NCBI RefSeq assembly: GCF_000091325.1
Contig: NC_014012.1
Coordinates: forward strand, 3,989,685-4,053,684
Origin: Shewanella violacea DSS12
Lineage (GTDB): Bacteria > Pseudomonadota > Gammaproteobacteria > Enterobacterales > Shewanellaceae
DNA length: 64,000 nt
Reading direction: 5' to 3'
The position numbers were made by a program, and so were the translations under genes. Under the pieces are notes generated by a model, which made no database searches, was not told the origin of the DNA, and saw only the letters and a list, made by a program, of their open reading frames with translations. Positions 18,283 to 27,579 of this stretch are shown here, in pieces (within the stretch, counting starts at the first letter, position 1; each line of letters opens with the position of its first letter).

Positions 18283-18514
18283 ACTATTTCCTTTTTATGC
18301 TTATTAGTGGATTAATCTCTACTCACTCAGGCCAATGTCACTCAGTCCTAACGTTAGTATCTCTGAATGAATCAGTCGAACAGCTTACAAAGTTTATCTG
18401 ATACGAGCAAAACTCAATTGCAACAAATCGTTATATTCTATTTAGTCCCATTACTGGTCAATATGAGTTCCCCCTCAAGATTTCCGACTATGAGTTAACG
18501 GGAAAAACAGACAT

Positions 18515-18543
18515 AAAAAATGGCTGCATAAGCAGCCATTTTT
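18515..18543. terminator. Terminator downstream of the TonB receptor repeat array
   Basis: AAAAAATGGCTGC - ATAA - GCAGCCATTTTT. On the minus strand it lies about 720 bases after the receptor stop codon, beyond all 78-bp repeats, so the repeats are probably in the transcript. Confidence 0.88.
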
Positions 18544-18545
18544 AT

Positions 18546-19299
18546 ATCATGATTTCCCAATGAATCTAACTAACCATTGGGAAATATAGTTAACTCGTCC
18601 CTTGTAATGTCATGATTTACTAATGAATCTAACTAACCATTAGAAGATATTGTTAACTCGTCCGTAGTAGAAGCCAGCGTTGTAATGTCATGATTTACTA
18701 ATAAATCCAACTCACCATTAGAAGATATTGTTAACTCGTCCGTAGTAGAAGCCAGCGTTGTAATGTCATGATTTACTAATGAACCCAACTCACCATTAGA
18801 AGATATTGTTAACTCGTCCGTAGTAGAAGCCAGCGTTGTAATGTCATGATTTACTAATGAACCCAACTCACCATTAGAAGATATAGTTAACTAGTCCGTA
18901 GTAGAAGCCAGCGTTGTAATGTCATGATTTACTAATGAACCCAACTCACCATTAGAAGATATAGTTAACTCGTCTGTAGTAGAAGCCAGCGTTGTAATGT
19001 CATGATTTACTAATCAATCCAACTCACCATTGGGAAATATAGTTAACTCGTCCGTAGTAGAAGCCACCCTTGTAATTTCATGATTTACTAATCAATCCAA
19101 CTCACCATTGGGAAATATAGTTAACTCGTCCGTAGTAGAAGCCACCCTTGTAATTTCATGATTTACTAATGAATCCAACTCACCATTAGAAGATATTGTT
19201 AACTCGTCTGTAGTAGAAGCCAGCGTTGTAATGTCATGATTTACTAATGAACCCAACTCACCATTAGAAGATATAGTTAACTCGTCCGTAGTAGAAGCC
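18546..19299 (-). repeat. Array of 78-bp tandem repeats in the 3' untranslated region of a TonB receptor gene
   Basis: GTAGTAGAAGCC recurs exactly every 78 bases at 18664, 18742, 18820, 18898, 18976, 19054, 19132, 19210 and 19288; two further shortened units lie at the distal end. Each unit, read on the minus strand, holds the last 11 codons of the receptor (GFYYGRVNYIF), its stop, and 42 bases of what followed it. Sub-types differ (TTAGAAGATAT versus TTGGGAAATAT). The most distal unit has both arms of a potential stem changed together to a perfect 11-bp inverted repeat (ATTTCCCAATG / CATTGGGAAAT). Confidence 0.95.
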
Positions 19300-21855
19300 A
19301 CCGTTATAATCAAATGGTCCACTTTCGTAGTAAACGCCACCGAGAGCACCTAAAGTGCCATCTTTTAGCTTTTGCGCTTCTTGATCAAAGATATTGTTCG
19401 CACCAACCGAAAACGTTAAACTTTCGAGAACGGCATAGCTAATTTCTAGGTCAAAGGTCACTGCAGCATCGGCAACTTCAGAGCCCCACTCAGTAGTATC
19501 ATCAGCGTGTGTCGCATAATATTCGCCGAAATAATTAGCTCTAAGTGTCGTGCTTAATTTTGCCCAAGATTGGCCCCAAGTTAATGTCCCTCTATGAGCC
19601 GGAATACCATCTTCTAAACGACGAACCTTTCCTTCATCTGTAGTGTCAGGATCATACTTATCGACACTGGTATCATTCCAACCATAAGCCAAACTCAGGT
19701 TTGCATCGCCACTCAAAAACTCCGTCTCATAAGAACCAACAATATCGATACCTTGTGTCGTCGTGTCAAAGTCATTGGTATAAAAAGTTACCGCCGAAAT
19801 AAGTTCAGGATGCTCAATACCCGCAGCCCTTAGCTCATCATAATCTTCCTCTTCTACCGCTATTTGGCTCGACTGCGCGAGACGGCCCGTTACTTCAATA
19901 TTGTAGTAATCAAGCGTCAGAAAGAAGTTTTCATATTCAAATACAGTACCAAATGCATAACTGACAGACTCTTCTGGATTTAACACTTTACCACCATAGA
20001 ATGCTGCAAGCGGGTTAGTTGGCGGAGCGATAAAGGTTTGGATCAAGTCACCGTTCACAATCGACGTCTGCGTGTTAACAACATTTTCTTGCCCTACTGT
20101 CGGAGCTCTAAAGCCCGTACTGTGAGATGCACGAAACGATAAGTAGTCAGTGGCAGAATATTGAGTCGATATTTTATAATTAAGGGTGTCACCGAAGGTA
20201 GAGAAGTCTTCATAGCGCAACGCAACACCCAACAACCAATCATCGGTCAGGTAGCCTTCTACATCAGCATAAATACCTATGTTATTGCGTGAGTTTTTAC
20301 TTGCAGATTCTGGTCCAAAACCTTTAAAGCCATGAGAACCGATATTAAAGCCTTGATCAGCATAAGGTCCGGCAATCCAAGAGGATTCTTCGCCTTGTGT
20401 GATCTCAAAAGACTCTTCTCGCCACTCAAAACCTGTCGCAAAGCTCAGATCTTCAAGGGCACCTATGGTAATCGAGCGTGAAAAGTCGATATTGACTGTT
20501 GTTTCTGACTGCTCATAAGCACCGGTTTCAAAATCTGTAGGAGTATCTAAACCAAGAGATGGATTCAATGAGTTACGTAAACTAAATGTCGACTTATTAT
20601 TACCCATTCCTGCACTGGCATCATAGCTCCACTCTCCGATATCACCTTTGATACCGGCGAAGAATGAACTGTCTTTCACGGTACCAGCAAATTGCGGGGT
20701 ATAACCGCCTGGTCTAATTTGGTTCATAGAAAAACAGTTCGGATCTGCGAGCATATCCAGATAGGGCTGACTCGTCAGCACATTGCCATCTAGGATATTA
20801 CCGTTTGCGTCGGTAACTTTAGGAATAGGAACCGCGTTACAGCTAGATTGATCACCGTTTAAGGCCCCAACAAGCAAGGTTTCGCCGTCATCAACTGAAT
20901 ATACGTTGCCACGGTTATGAGGATTACGATAATAGAATCCCCCCACAACATCCCTTGATGACAAGTTACCAAACGCATAGAGCTGAGCACTATCATTAAT
21001 ATCGAAGCCTGTATTTACAAATACGGTGTAATCATCTTTTATTTCAGGATTACCCCAGATTTGGGCTGGATCATTAACATCCATATTTCCCTGTGCAATC
21101 AAGTTTGCCGCATCCTGGCGCTGAACACTTCTACTGGTAGCATCGGCAGTTTTATATTGCGCACTGATATTAACAAAACCACTGTCGGTAAGAGGTAAAC
21201 CGATATTTCCATCAATGGTGGTCGTCGCGCCATCACCTTTGTAATACTCCCCCTGACTGACAGTGATTGAGCCACCTTCTGCATCATCTTTTAATACAAA
21301 GTTCATCACACCGGCAATCGCATCAGAGCCGTATTGGGCTGATGCACCATCCCTTAATACTTCAACTTGCTTTAAAGCGACACCTGGAATGACCGAAATA
21401 TCGGGGCCCTGAGCACCATCGTTAATGCCACCACCTTGGAAAGCAATGACTGAAGCACGGTGACGACGCTTACCGTTAACCAATACTAAGGTGCTATCTG
21501 AAGGTAATCCCCTGAGGTTAACTGGGCGAACCAGAGTAGCCGCATCACTAATAGGCTGAGCTCTGGAGTTAAAAGATGGCACCGAAGCCACCAACATATC
21601 AATCATGTCAGTTGAGCCATTTTTTCTTAAATCTTCACTATCGATAATGTCGATTGGCACCGGAGACTCACCTACTGAGCGTGGCGCTGAGCGTGAGCCT
21701 ATGACTGCAATTCTTTCTACGCTTTCTGATATATTTTGATCTTCTGCAGCTAAAGCTTGTGTGCTGGCAAAGGACCCGGCTAGCGCTATCGAGATGGCTA
21801 AGCTCAGTGAACTAATCCCGAATTTATTATTATTACTCATGGTCATTATTCTCAT
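19264..21855 (-). CDS. TonB-dependent outer-membrane receptor
   Basis: Outer-membrane active transporter, 863 residues, substrate unknown. The order is a signal peptide ending ALA near residue 36, a plug domain (about 45-185) with VLVNGKRRHR and VEVLRDGASAQYGSDAIAGV, and a 22-strand barrel ending YYGRVNYIF with the terminal aromatic residue needed for assembly. The plug type (GGGINDGAQGPDISVIPG) is the one common in large TonB receptors of Alteromonadales. The start is uncertain: ATG 21855, or the Met codons four to six residues later. The stop lies inside the first 78-bp repeat. Upstream (21856-22307) I see an AT-rich promoter region and no clear Fur box. Confidence 0.93.
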   Translation of the reverse strand: MRIMTMSNNNKFGISSLSLAISIALAGSFASTQALAAEDQNISESVERIAVIGSRSAPRSVGESPVPIDIIDSEDLRKNGSTDMIDMLVASVPSFNSRAQPISDAATLVRPVNLRGLPSDSTLVLVNGKRRHRASVIAFQGGGINDGAQGPDISVIPGVALKQVEVLRDGASAQYGSDAIAGVMNFVLKDDAEGGSITVSQGEYYKGDGATTTIDGNIGLPLTDSGFVNISAQYKTADATSRSVQRQDAANLIAQGNMDVNDPAQIWGNPEIKDDYTVFVNTGFDINDSAQLYAFGNLSSRDVVGGFYYRNPHNRGNVYSVDDGETLLVGALNGDQSSCNAVPIPKVTDANGNILDGNVLTSQPYLDMLADPNCFSMNQIRPGGYTPQFAGTVKDSSFFAGIKGDIGEWSYDASAGMGNNKSTFSLRNSLNPSLGLDTPTDFETGAYEQSETTVNIDFSRSITIGALEDLSFATGFEWREESFEITQGEESSWIAGPYADQGFNIGSHGFKGFGPESASKNSRNNIGIYADVEGYLTDDWLLGVALRYEDFSTFGDTLNYKISTQYSATDYLSFRASHSTGFRAPTVGQENVVNTQTSIVNGDLIQTFIAPPTNPLAAFYGGKVLNPEESVSYAFGTVFEYENFFLTLDYYNIEVTGRLAQSSQIAVEEEDYDELRAAGIEHPELISAVTFYTNDFDTTTQGIDIVGSYETEFLSGDANLSLAYGWNDTSVDKYDPDTTDEGKVRRLEDGIPAHRGTLTWGQSWAKLSTTLRANYFGEYYATHADDTTEWGSEVADAAVTFDLEISYAVLESLTFSVGANNIFDQEAQKLKDGTLGALGGVYYESGPFDYNGGFYYGRVNYIF

Positions 21856-22263
21856 TTAATTATTATATTTTCACTGCAGTCTTCACCTCATAGTTTCGTA
21901 TAAATATCACTCAAATATGAAGTGGAAAGACCTACACAGCCAGAAACGCAAACATTCCCACTACTTTTTTATAACAAACGGGAAACAATTTCCAATGTTA
22001 ATTGATTAAACCTTAAAGTCAGACTTGATACTTATGCAGGGAAACCGTCTATTTGGCGTTATTATCCGCGACTAACTGAATAAAAAGTCTAATTTTAATT
22101 TCACCCCTAGGTTTTAAGCTGTAAGAAAACAAAACAATTAATTAACATATCGTTCTCGATTTACGCTCTATTCGCTCTGGAACCAGAATCGAAAATCTTT
22201 CCAGTTAAAGAATCAATCGCCTACATAGCCATCATCATGCCAATCGTTCTATAATCATAAAGA

Positions 22264-22273
22264 CGATATATCG
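22264..22273. promoter_or_regulatory. CGATATATCG palindrome upstream of the sigma54 activator
   Basis: Perfect 10-bp palindrome 35 bases ahead of the gene's ATG. The same core occurs in both arms of the inverted repeat at 23867-23894, which suggests one DNA-binding protein for both sites. Confidence 0.35.
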
Positions 22274-22307
22274 CACATTTCTAATTTAATAAGACTCTGG
22301 TTTAACT

Positions 22308-23777
22308 ATGACTAAATATGGTGATGAAATACCCGTTTCGACTCAGCTAAGTATCGATTCCCATGCCGACTTTCTGCCGGAAAATAAACTCCTACTCAAT
22401 GCGGTGGGAGAAGGCATCTACGGCTTCGATCTAAAGGGTAATGCAGTGTTCATTAACCCCGCTGCCGAGAGAATGACTGGCTGGAAGAATGAAGAGCTAT
22501 TGGGACGTAATATTCATAACAGCCATCACCATAGTCATGCCGATGGCAGCCACTACCCTCAGCAAGATTGCCCTATTTACAATACCTTACATGATGGTAT
22601 CGCCCGAGAAACAAGTCAGGATGTGTTCTGGCGAAAAGACGGTAGCAGTTTTCCGGTGCATTACACCTCAACCCCAGTCTATAAAGATGGCGAGCTTATC
22701 GGCGTAGTCGCGATATTTCGTGACATTAGTATTCAGAAGCAAACCGAAGACTCTTTAAGGCAGGCATTAGAACAAGTTCAGGCCTTGTCTGAGAAACTCA
22801 CCAACGAGAACCACTACCTGCTGGCCGAGCTGGCCGATAGAACCGGAGATGTAGGCATATCCGGGGAGAGTCAGGTGATCCAACAGATGATCCGCCAAAT
22901 AAAGCTGGTCGCTAATACTAATAGCACAGTACTCATTTACGGTGAAAACGGTACGGGTAAGGAGCTGGTAGCACGCAACCTTCATAGACTCAGCGATCGC
23001 AGCAATAAACCCATGGTGAGTGTTAACTGCGCCGCCTTCTCAACCTCGCTACTTGAGAGTGAATTATTCGGCCATGAGAAAGGGGCATTCACAGGTGCAT
23101 TCAGCCGTCGCAAGGGTCGTTTCGAACTCGCTAATAATGGCACCCTATTTCTCGATGAAGTCGCCGAATTGAGCATGGAAGCTCAGTCTAAATTACTCAG
23201 AGTCATACAAGAACAGGAATTTGAGCGAGTCGGCAGCAGCGAAACTATCAAGGTAAACATCAGGCTAGTCGCAGCTAGCCACCATGATCTACTCAAGCGG
23301 GTAGAACTGGGGTTATTCAGGATGGATCTCTATTATCGTCTCAATGTCTTTCCCATCAAGGTCCCCGCCCTTAGAGAACGCCCCGATGACATCCCCCAGC
23401 TAATCCGCCATATAGTCACAGAATTAAATAGAAAACTAGGAAAAAAAATCAAAGGTGTCAGTAAGCAAGGTCTTAAAAATCTGATGGCCTACTCCTGGCC
23501 GGGTAATGTCAGGGAGTTACAGAACCTGCTCGAGCGATTCAGCATTCTGAGCCATGGCCCCATACTGCATATCCCTAAGATAACCCCCCAAACGACTGAA
23601 AACCCAGTTAAGGGTGAGAAAACCTTAGCCCAAGTCGAAGCCGAACATATCAAACAGACACTGCAACGGCTTAGCTGGCGCATCTCTGGCCCCAAAGGCG
23701 CTGCGGCCGTATTAGGTCTACCTCCGAGTACCCTGAGATCTCGCATGAAAAAACTCAACGTAATTCGCGGGGTTTAA
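22308..23777 (+). CDS. PAS domain sigma54-dependent transcriptional activator
   Basis: Bacterial enhancer-binding protein of 489 residues. The order is a PAS sensor domain (about 25-145) with a His-rich loop [13 protein letters not shown] and Cys88, a coiled-coil linker, an AAA+ domain (about 185-410) with Walker A GENGTGKE (212-219), the sigma54-contacting GAFTGA loop (259-264), Walker B LFLDEV and WPGNVREL, and a Fis-type helix-turn-helix at the end ([22 protein letters not shown]). All key residues for ATP hydrolysis and sigma54 contact are present, so it should be functional. The target is unknown; the CcoG-like gene downstream is the nearest candidate. The last 30 bases are repeated 75 bases downstream. 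Confidence 0.93.
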   Translation: MTKYGDEIPVSTQLSIDSHADFLPENKLLLNAVGEGIYGFDLKGNAVFINPAAERMTGWKNEELLGRNIHNSHHHSHADGSHYPQQDCPIYNTLHDGIARETSQDVFWRKDGSSFPVHYTSTPVYKDGELIGVVAIFRDISIQKQTEDSLRQALEQVQALSEKLTNENHYLLAELADRTGDVGISGESQVIQQMIRQIKLVANTNSTVLIYGENGTGKELVARNLHRLSDRSNKPMVSVNCAAFSTSLLESELFGHEKGAFTGAFSRRKGRFELANNGTLFLDEVAELSMEAQSKLLRVIQEQEFERVGSSETIKVNIRLVAASHHDLLKRVELGLFRMDLYYRLNVFPIKVPALRERPDDIPQLIRHIVTELNRKLGKKIKGVSKQGLKNLMAYSWPGNVRELQNLLERFSILSHGPILHIPKITPQTTENPVKGEKTLAQVEAEHIKQTLQRLSWRISGPKGAAAVLGLPPSTLRSRMKKLNVIRGV

Positions 23778-23822
23778 AAACAGAAAATTAGGCCTTCATT
23801 CAAAAGTACTGAGCTCTCCTAT

Positions 23823-23852
23823 AAAAAACTAGACGTAATACGCGGGGTTTAA
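23823..23852 (+). repeat. Duplicate of the last 30 bases of the sigma54 activator gene
   Basis: It matches 23748-23777 at 27 of 30 positions and still reads KKLDVIRGV-stop. Two of the three differences are synonymous third-position changes (CTC/CTA, ATT/ATA); the third is Asn to Asp. Confidence 0.85.
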
Positions 23853-23866
23853 TCTGCACATTTGTT

Positions 23867-23894
23867 CGATATATCACAATAACGTGATATATCG
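23867..23894. promoter_or_regulatory. Inverted repeat CGATATATCAC / GTGATATATCG
   Basis: Perfect 11-bp arms around AATAAC, no T-run, about 125 bases upstream of the ccoG-like start. More likely an operator than a terminator; the arms match the palindrome at 22264. Confidence 0.45.
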
Positions 23895-24019
23895 TGACTC
23901 ATGGATTAACCTACAAATTTAAATGGCTAATTTTCAACTAGTTAAACACGTCTAATTCTGGCCTTACTCTTGCTTTAGCTGTAGCACTCTGTGTGAGAGT
24001 AAGTTGTCGGAAGCCAAAC

Positions 24020-25516
24020 ATGAAAAACAATATTAATTCATCATCTATAAACCCAATATCGATAAAGGCCGGGGCCCTAGTACAATTATCGCCAGCCCTA
24101 GCTAAGACCAGCCAGACTATTGCCATAAAACAGATCCCTGCCAGCTCAAAACCCATCAATAATAAGATCCATATCAGGGAACAGAAAGGCTATTTCCAAC
24201 GACTGAGGACAAGTCTAAATAGCATTATTATCGCGATATTTTTTCTACTGCCCTTGATTCAATACCAAGGCCGACAAGCGGTCTTATTCGATCTCAATAA
24301 ACAAGAGTTTTATTTTTTTGGTACCACACTCTGGCCACAGGACTTTACCCTTCTTGCCTGGATATTTATCACGGCAGCCTTTCTACTGTTTTTTATCACC
24401 GCCTTTCTCGGGCGAGTCTGGTGTGGATACCTGTGCCCACAGACCGCTTGGACATTTATCTTTGTCTGGATAGAGGCGCGTATCGAGGGCAGCCATAATA
24501 AACGCCGAATTCTGGATAAGAGCCCCTGGAACCGGGACAAGATAATCAAACGCAGTGGTAAGCATCTGCTCTGGGGACTGATAGCCCTGCTCACTGGCTG
24601 TGGTTTTATCGCCTACTTTGTCCCTGCCACTAGCCTGTACCCACAGATATTTAGCTTGAGTGCCAGCCCTATGCTCACGGCCTGGGTATGGTTTTTTGCC
24701 ATCTGTACCTATATCAATGCCGCCTGGATGCGAGAGATGGTATGCCTACACTTATGCCCCTATGCCAGATTTCAATCGGCCATGTTTGACGCCAACACGA
24801 TTACAGTAGCCTATGACCCCAGTCGTGGTGAATCCCGAGGACCAAGAAAGCGCAAACAAGCCACCGACTTGGGTGATTGTATCGACTGTAACTTGTGTGT
24901 CGATGTCTGTCCCACTGGAATAGACATACGTAACGGCCTGCAATATGAGTGTATTAACTGCGGCGCCTGTGTCGATGCCTGTGATCAGACCATGGATAAA
25001 TTTGGCTATGCGCGCAATCTCATCGGCTATCGCAGCGAGAATCATCTAAAGGGCCAGAGAAACAAACCCCTGACTTCACTTAAGTTCTTAGGCTATGGCA
25101 TAGCAGCCATGGTGATGTTCTCGGTGATCTGCATCGACATTTACCTGAAAAAAGATATTCAGCTCAATGTACTCAGAGACAGGCAGAGCCTCTACCGTGA
25201 GACTCTGGATGATAAAATTGAAAACAGTTACACCCTCAAGGTCCGTAATAAGACCCAGAGTGAGAAATACTACCGTCTGTCTGTCTCTGGCAACAGACAC
25301 TACAGCCTGCAGGAAAGCATAGAGCTCAAGGTCAAGGCGGGTGAACAGATAACCTACCCTCTCACTGTGTATAGCCAGGTTAACGAGGCCATAGACAAGG
25401 CCACTCCAGGTGCATATCCAATGAGAGCGGGAATGGCAAAAATCGTGTTTAAGCTCATAGACACCCAAGATCCCAACAACCAGATTTCTCAGGACTCTAA
25501 TTTTTTCACTCCATAA
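24020..25516 (+). CDS. CcoG/FixG-like polyferredoxin (cytochrome c oxidase accessory type)
   Basis: Inner-membrane iron-sulphur protein, 498 residues from ATG 24020 (GGAAG 7 bases upstream; an upstream GTG at 23993 has no good site). CcoG assists copper delivery to cbb3 oxidase. Seen: membrane helices near residues 55-75, 90-115 and 180-240; GRVWCGYLCPQTAWT; MVCLHLCPYARFQ; two 4Fe-4S motifs CIDCNLCVDVCP and CINCGACVDAC; another helix near 350-370; and a C-terminal Ig-like FixG domain. The first 50 or so residues are an unusually long Ser/Lys/Ile-rich extension. No ccoNOP or ccoS genes are nearby, so it may be a second copy. Confidence 0.88.
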   Translation: MKNNINSSSINPISIKAGALVQLSPALAKTSQTIAIKQIPASSKPINNKIHIREQKGYFQRLRTSLNSIIIAIFFLLPLIQYQGRQAVLFDLNKQEFYFFGTTLWPQDFTLLAWIFITAAFLLFFITAFLGRVWCGYLCPQTAWTFIFVWIEARIEGSHNKRRILDKSPWNRDKIIKRSGKHLLWGLIALLTGCGFIAYFVPATSLYPQIFSLSASPMLTAWVWFFAICTYINAAWMREMVCLHLCPYARFQSAMFDANTITVAYDPSRGESRGPRKRKQATDLGDCIDCNLCVDVCPTGIDIRNGLQYECINCGACVDACDQTMDKFGYARNLIGYRSENHLKGQRNKPLTSLKFLGYGIAAMVMFSVICIDIYLKKDIQLNVLRDRQSLYRETLDDKIENSYTLKVRNKTQSEKYYRLSVSGNRHYSLQESIELKVKAGEQITYPLTVYSQVNEAIDKATPGAYPMRAGMAKIVFKLIDTQDPNNQISQDSNFFTP

Positions 25517-25567
25517 CCAGAAAATAAACGTTTAAGCAAAGAGTAAACTAAACCTCCCCCGCCCACC

Positions 25568-25590
25568 CCGCTAGCCAAGTTGGCTAGCGG
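25568..25590 (+). terminator. Strong hairpin after the ccoG-like gene
   Basis: CCGCTAGCCAA - G - TTGGCTAGCGG, perfect 11-bp arms, 52 bases after the stop; followed by ACAGCCCTTTT, so the T-run is displaced. Confidence 0.6.
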
Positions 25591-25678
25591 ACAGCCCTTT
25601 TCCGGCGAATTTTGCTCCATCTAGCCAAACTAGAGCTACAACTCTAAAGTTAACATGCTGTTAGAACGAGATTAAAAG

Positions 25679-25743
25679 TGTGATCCAAGTCACATTCTTG
25701 TTGACCTAATACCATTTTTAGCTCTAATCTAAACATCTGTTTG
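25679..25743 (+). promoter_or_regulatory. fadD promoter region with CRP-like and PsrA-like sites
   Basis: TGTGATCCAAGTCACA (25679-25694) is a perfect TGTGA-N6-TCACA CRP-type site. TTGACC (25701) and TAATCT (25725), 18 bases apart, make a plausible sigma70 promoter. TAAACATCTGTTTG (25730-25743) fits the published PsrA pattern (G/C)AAAC-N2-4-GTTT(G/C) apart from the first base and overlaps the -10. Activation by CRP and repression by a fatty-acid responsive PsrA would suit fadD. Confidence 0.5.
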
Positions 25744-25812
25744 ATTTTTGAAGCTGCCGGGGTTAGCCAGTCTTACCCACAGGCATTCGCTTAATTCATA
25801 AGGGCTCAACCT

Positions 25813-27411
25813 ATGGCATATGATTCAGATTCGACACTCGACCTCACTCAATACTCATCACTTATCGATCTGATAGAAACGGCGAGTGAGAAATATGCAG
25901 ATAAAACCGCCTACGCCTGTTTAGGCCATCACGCCAGCTTCAGTGAAATTGAACGTGACTCTCGCTATTTTGCCGCCTATCTGCAGAGTATTTCGGGTCT
26001 TAATCCTGGCGATCGTATAGCCATACAGCTGCCCAACATTATTCAATATGTTATCGCCGCCTACGGTGCCATTCGTGCCGGCATGGTCTTAGTCAATACT
26101 AATCCCTTGTATACCGAGCGCGAACTTACCCATCAATATAATGATTCAGGCGCTAAAGTATTAGTGGTGCTATCGGATCTACTGCCAAAGCTGGAAAATG
26201 TGGTTGCCAACACAGGCATAGACACAGTGATCTCCACCCATGCGGCCGACTTACTCGCCCCTCAGACCCAAGCGCAAGTTTCATTTAAGACCCATAAATT
26301 CTTAGATGTATTAGCCCAGGGTGAAAGCTTGCCATTCAAGCGATTCAGTACAAAATTAGACACCTTAGCAGCCCTACAATACACAGGCGGCACTACCGGA
26401 TTATCTAAGGGGGCCATGCTTAGCCATAGCAACCTCATCGCTAATGCCATGCAAATTAAGTCTCGCTTAGGCGATAAGCTCGTCCAGGGTGAAGAGATAT
26501 TTGTCGCCCCACTGCCCGTCTATCATATCTACGCATTTATGATAAACCTGGTGCTCTATTTCGAGCGCGGTTGCTGCTCGGTCTTGGTGCCGAATCCGAG
26601 AGATATCGGGTCGCTTATTAAGACACTCTCAGACTATAAATTTACCGGTTTCGCCGGACTCAACACCCTATTTGTCGGTTTATGCCATCAAGTCGAATTT
26701 AAGGCATTGGATTTTAGTCATCTCAAGGTCACCATATCCGGTGGCACAGCCCTAACCCAAGCCGCAGCAGGCATGTGGAAAGAGACAACCGACTGCACCA
26801 TATCCGAAGGTTACGGTTTATCTGAAACCTCTCCGGTTGTTTCACTCAATGCTCCGGGTCTCGAGCAACTGGGGACGATAGGTAAGCCGGTCATAGGCAC
26901 TCAGGTTAAGATTCTCGATAATGATGGTAATGAAGTGCCCCAGGGCGAGACCGGCGAACTGGCTTTGAAGGGTCCTCAGGTGATGAGTGCCTATTGGAAT
27001 AAGCCGGAAGAAACCGCCGAGGTGATGACAGATGATGGTTACTTTAAAACCGGCGATATCGCCCTGGCGACCCAAGATGGTCTGCACCAGATAGTCGACC
27101 GTAAGAAAGATATGATTATCGTCTCAGGTTTCAACGTCTACCCTAACGAAGTTGAAAATGTACTGGCAAGCCATGAAACTGTGCTCGAGTGTGCCGTTAT
27201 TGGCGTAACCGATGAACGCTGCGGCGAAGCGGTAAAAGCCGTTATCGTACTAACCGATCCAAATTGTGACCCAGAGGCTGCCAAAGAGGCCATCATCTCT
27301 TACTGCCGCGAGCAATTAACCGCCTATAAGATACCTAAACAAATTGAGTTTATGTCAGCCCTGCCAAAGTCTACGGTAGGTAAGATTTTAAGAAGAGAGT
27401 TAAGGAAGTAA
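25813..27411 (+). CDS. fadD: Long-chain fatty acid-CoA ligase
   Basis: Activates fatty acids to acyl-CoA by an adenylate intermediate, the first step of beta-oxidation. The 532 residues contain the AMP-binding signature YTGGTTGLSKGAMLSHSN (about 192), SEGYGLSETSPV (A5), YFKTGDIA (A7), VDRKKDMIIVSGFNVYPNEV (A8) and the C-terminal catalytic lysine in PKSTVGKILRRELR. The length is a little shorter than E. coli FadD. The start at 25813 follows ATAAGGG. The upstream regulatory sites fit fatty-acid catabolism. Confidence 0.92.
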   Translation: MAYDSDSTLDLTQYSSLIDLIETASEKYADKTAYACLGHHASFSEIERDSRYFAAYLQSISGLNPGDRIAIQLPNIIQYVIAAYGAIRAGMVLVNTNPLYTERELTHQYNDSGAKVLVVLSDLLPKLENVVANTGIDTVISTHAADLLAPQTQAQVSFKTHKFLDVLAQGESLPFKRFSTKLDTLAALQYTGGTTGLSKGAMLSHSNLIANAMQIKSRLGDKLVQGEEIFVAPLPVYHIYAFMINLVLYFERGCCSVLVPNPRDIGSLIKTLSDYKFTGFAGLNTLFVGLCHQVEFKALDFSHLKVTISGGTALTQAAAGMWKETTDCTISEGYGLSETSPVVSLNAPGLEQLGTIGKPVIGTQVKILDNDGNEVPQGETGELALKGPQVMSAYWNKPEETAEVMTDDGYFKTGDIALATQDGLHQIVDRKKDMIIVSGFNVYPNEVENVLASHETVLECAVIGVTDERCGEAVKAVIVLTDPNCDPEAAKEAIISYCREQLTAYKIPKQIEFMSALPKSTVGKILRRELRK

Positions 27412-27489
27412 ATACCCTAGGTACAAGTTCCGAGCTAAAGACAAAGCAAAGAAAGCTATAAGCTGTAAGTTCGAGACACAAAAAAATCA

Positions 27490-27510
27490 GGGGCTATCTA
27501 GCCCCTTTTT
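27490..27510 (+). terminator. Terminator of fadD
   Basis: GGGGCTA - TC - TAGCCCC followed by TTTTT. Confidence 0.85.
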
Positions 27511-27579
27511 ACTCGCTGACCCCGAACATTAATCAAACCAGCACCTTTTACTTACAACTTACCGCTTAAGACTCCCGAC

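Noticed and set aside
18546-19299. CRISPR array
   Set aside because: The repeat unit is contiguous with no variable spacers, and it is a copy of the adjacent gene end; no cas genes.
18633-19349. 77- and 85-codon frames encoding a 26-residue repeat (NHDITTLASTTDELTISSNGEL)
   Set aside because: They follow from the 78-bp repeat being a multiple of three; one unit has a nonsense codon (ACTAGTC), starts are TTG-type without ribosome sites, and they lie out of frame with the receptor.
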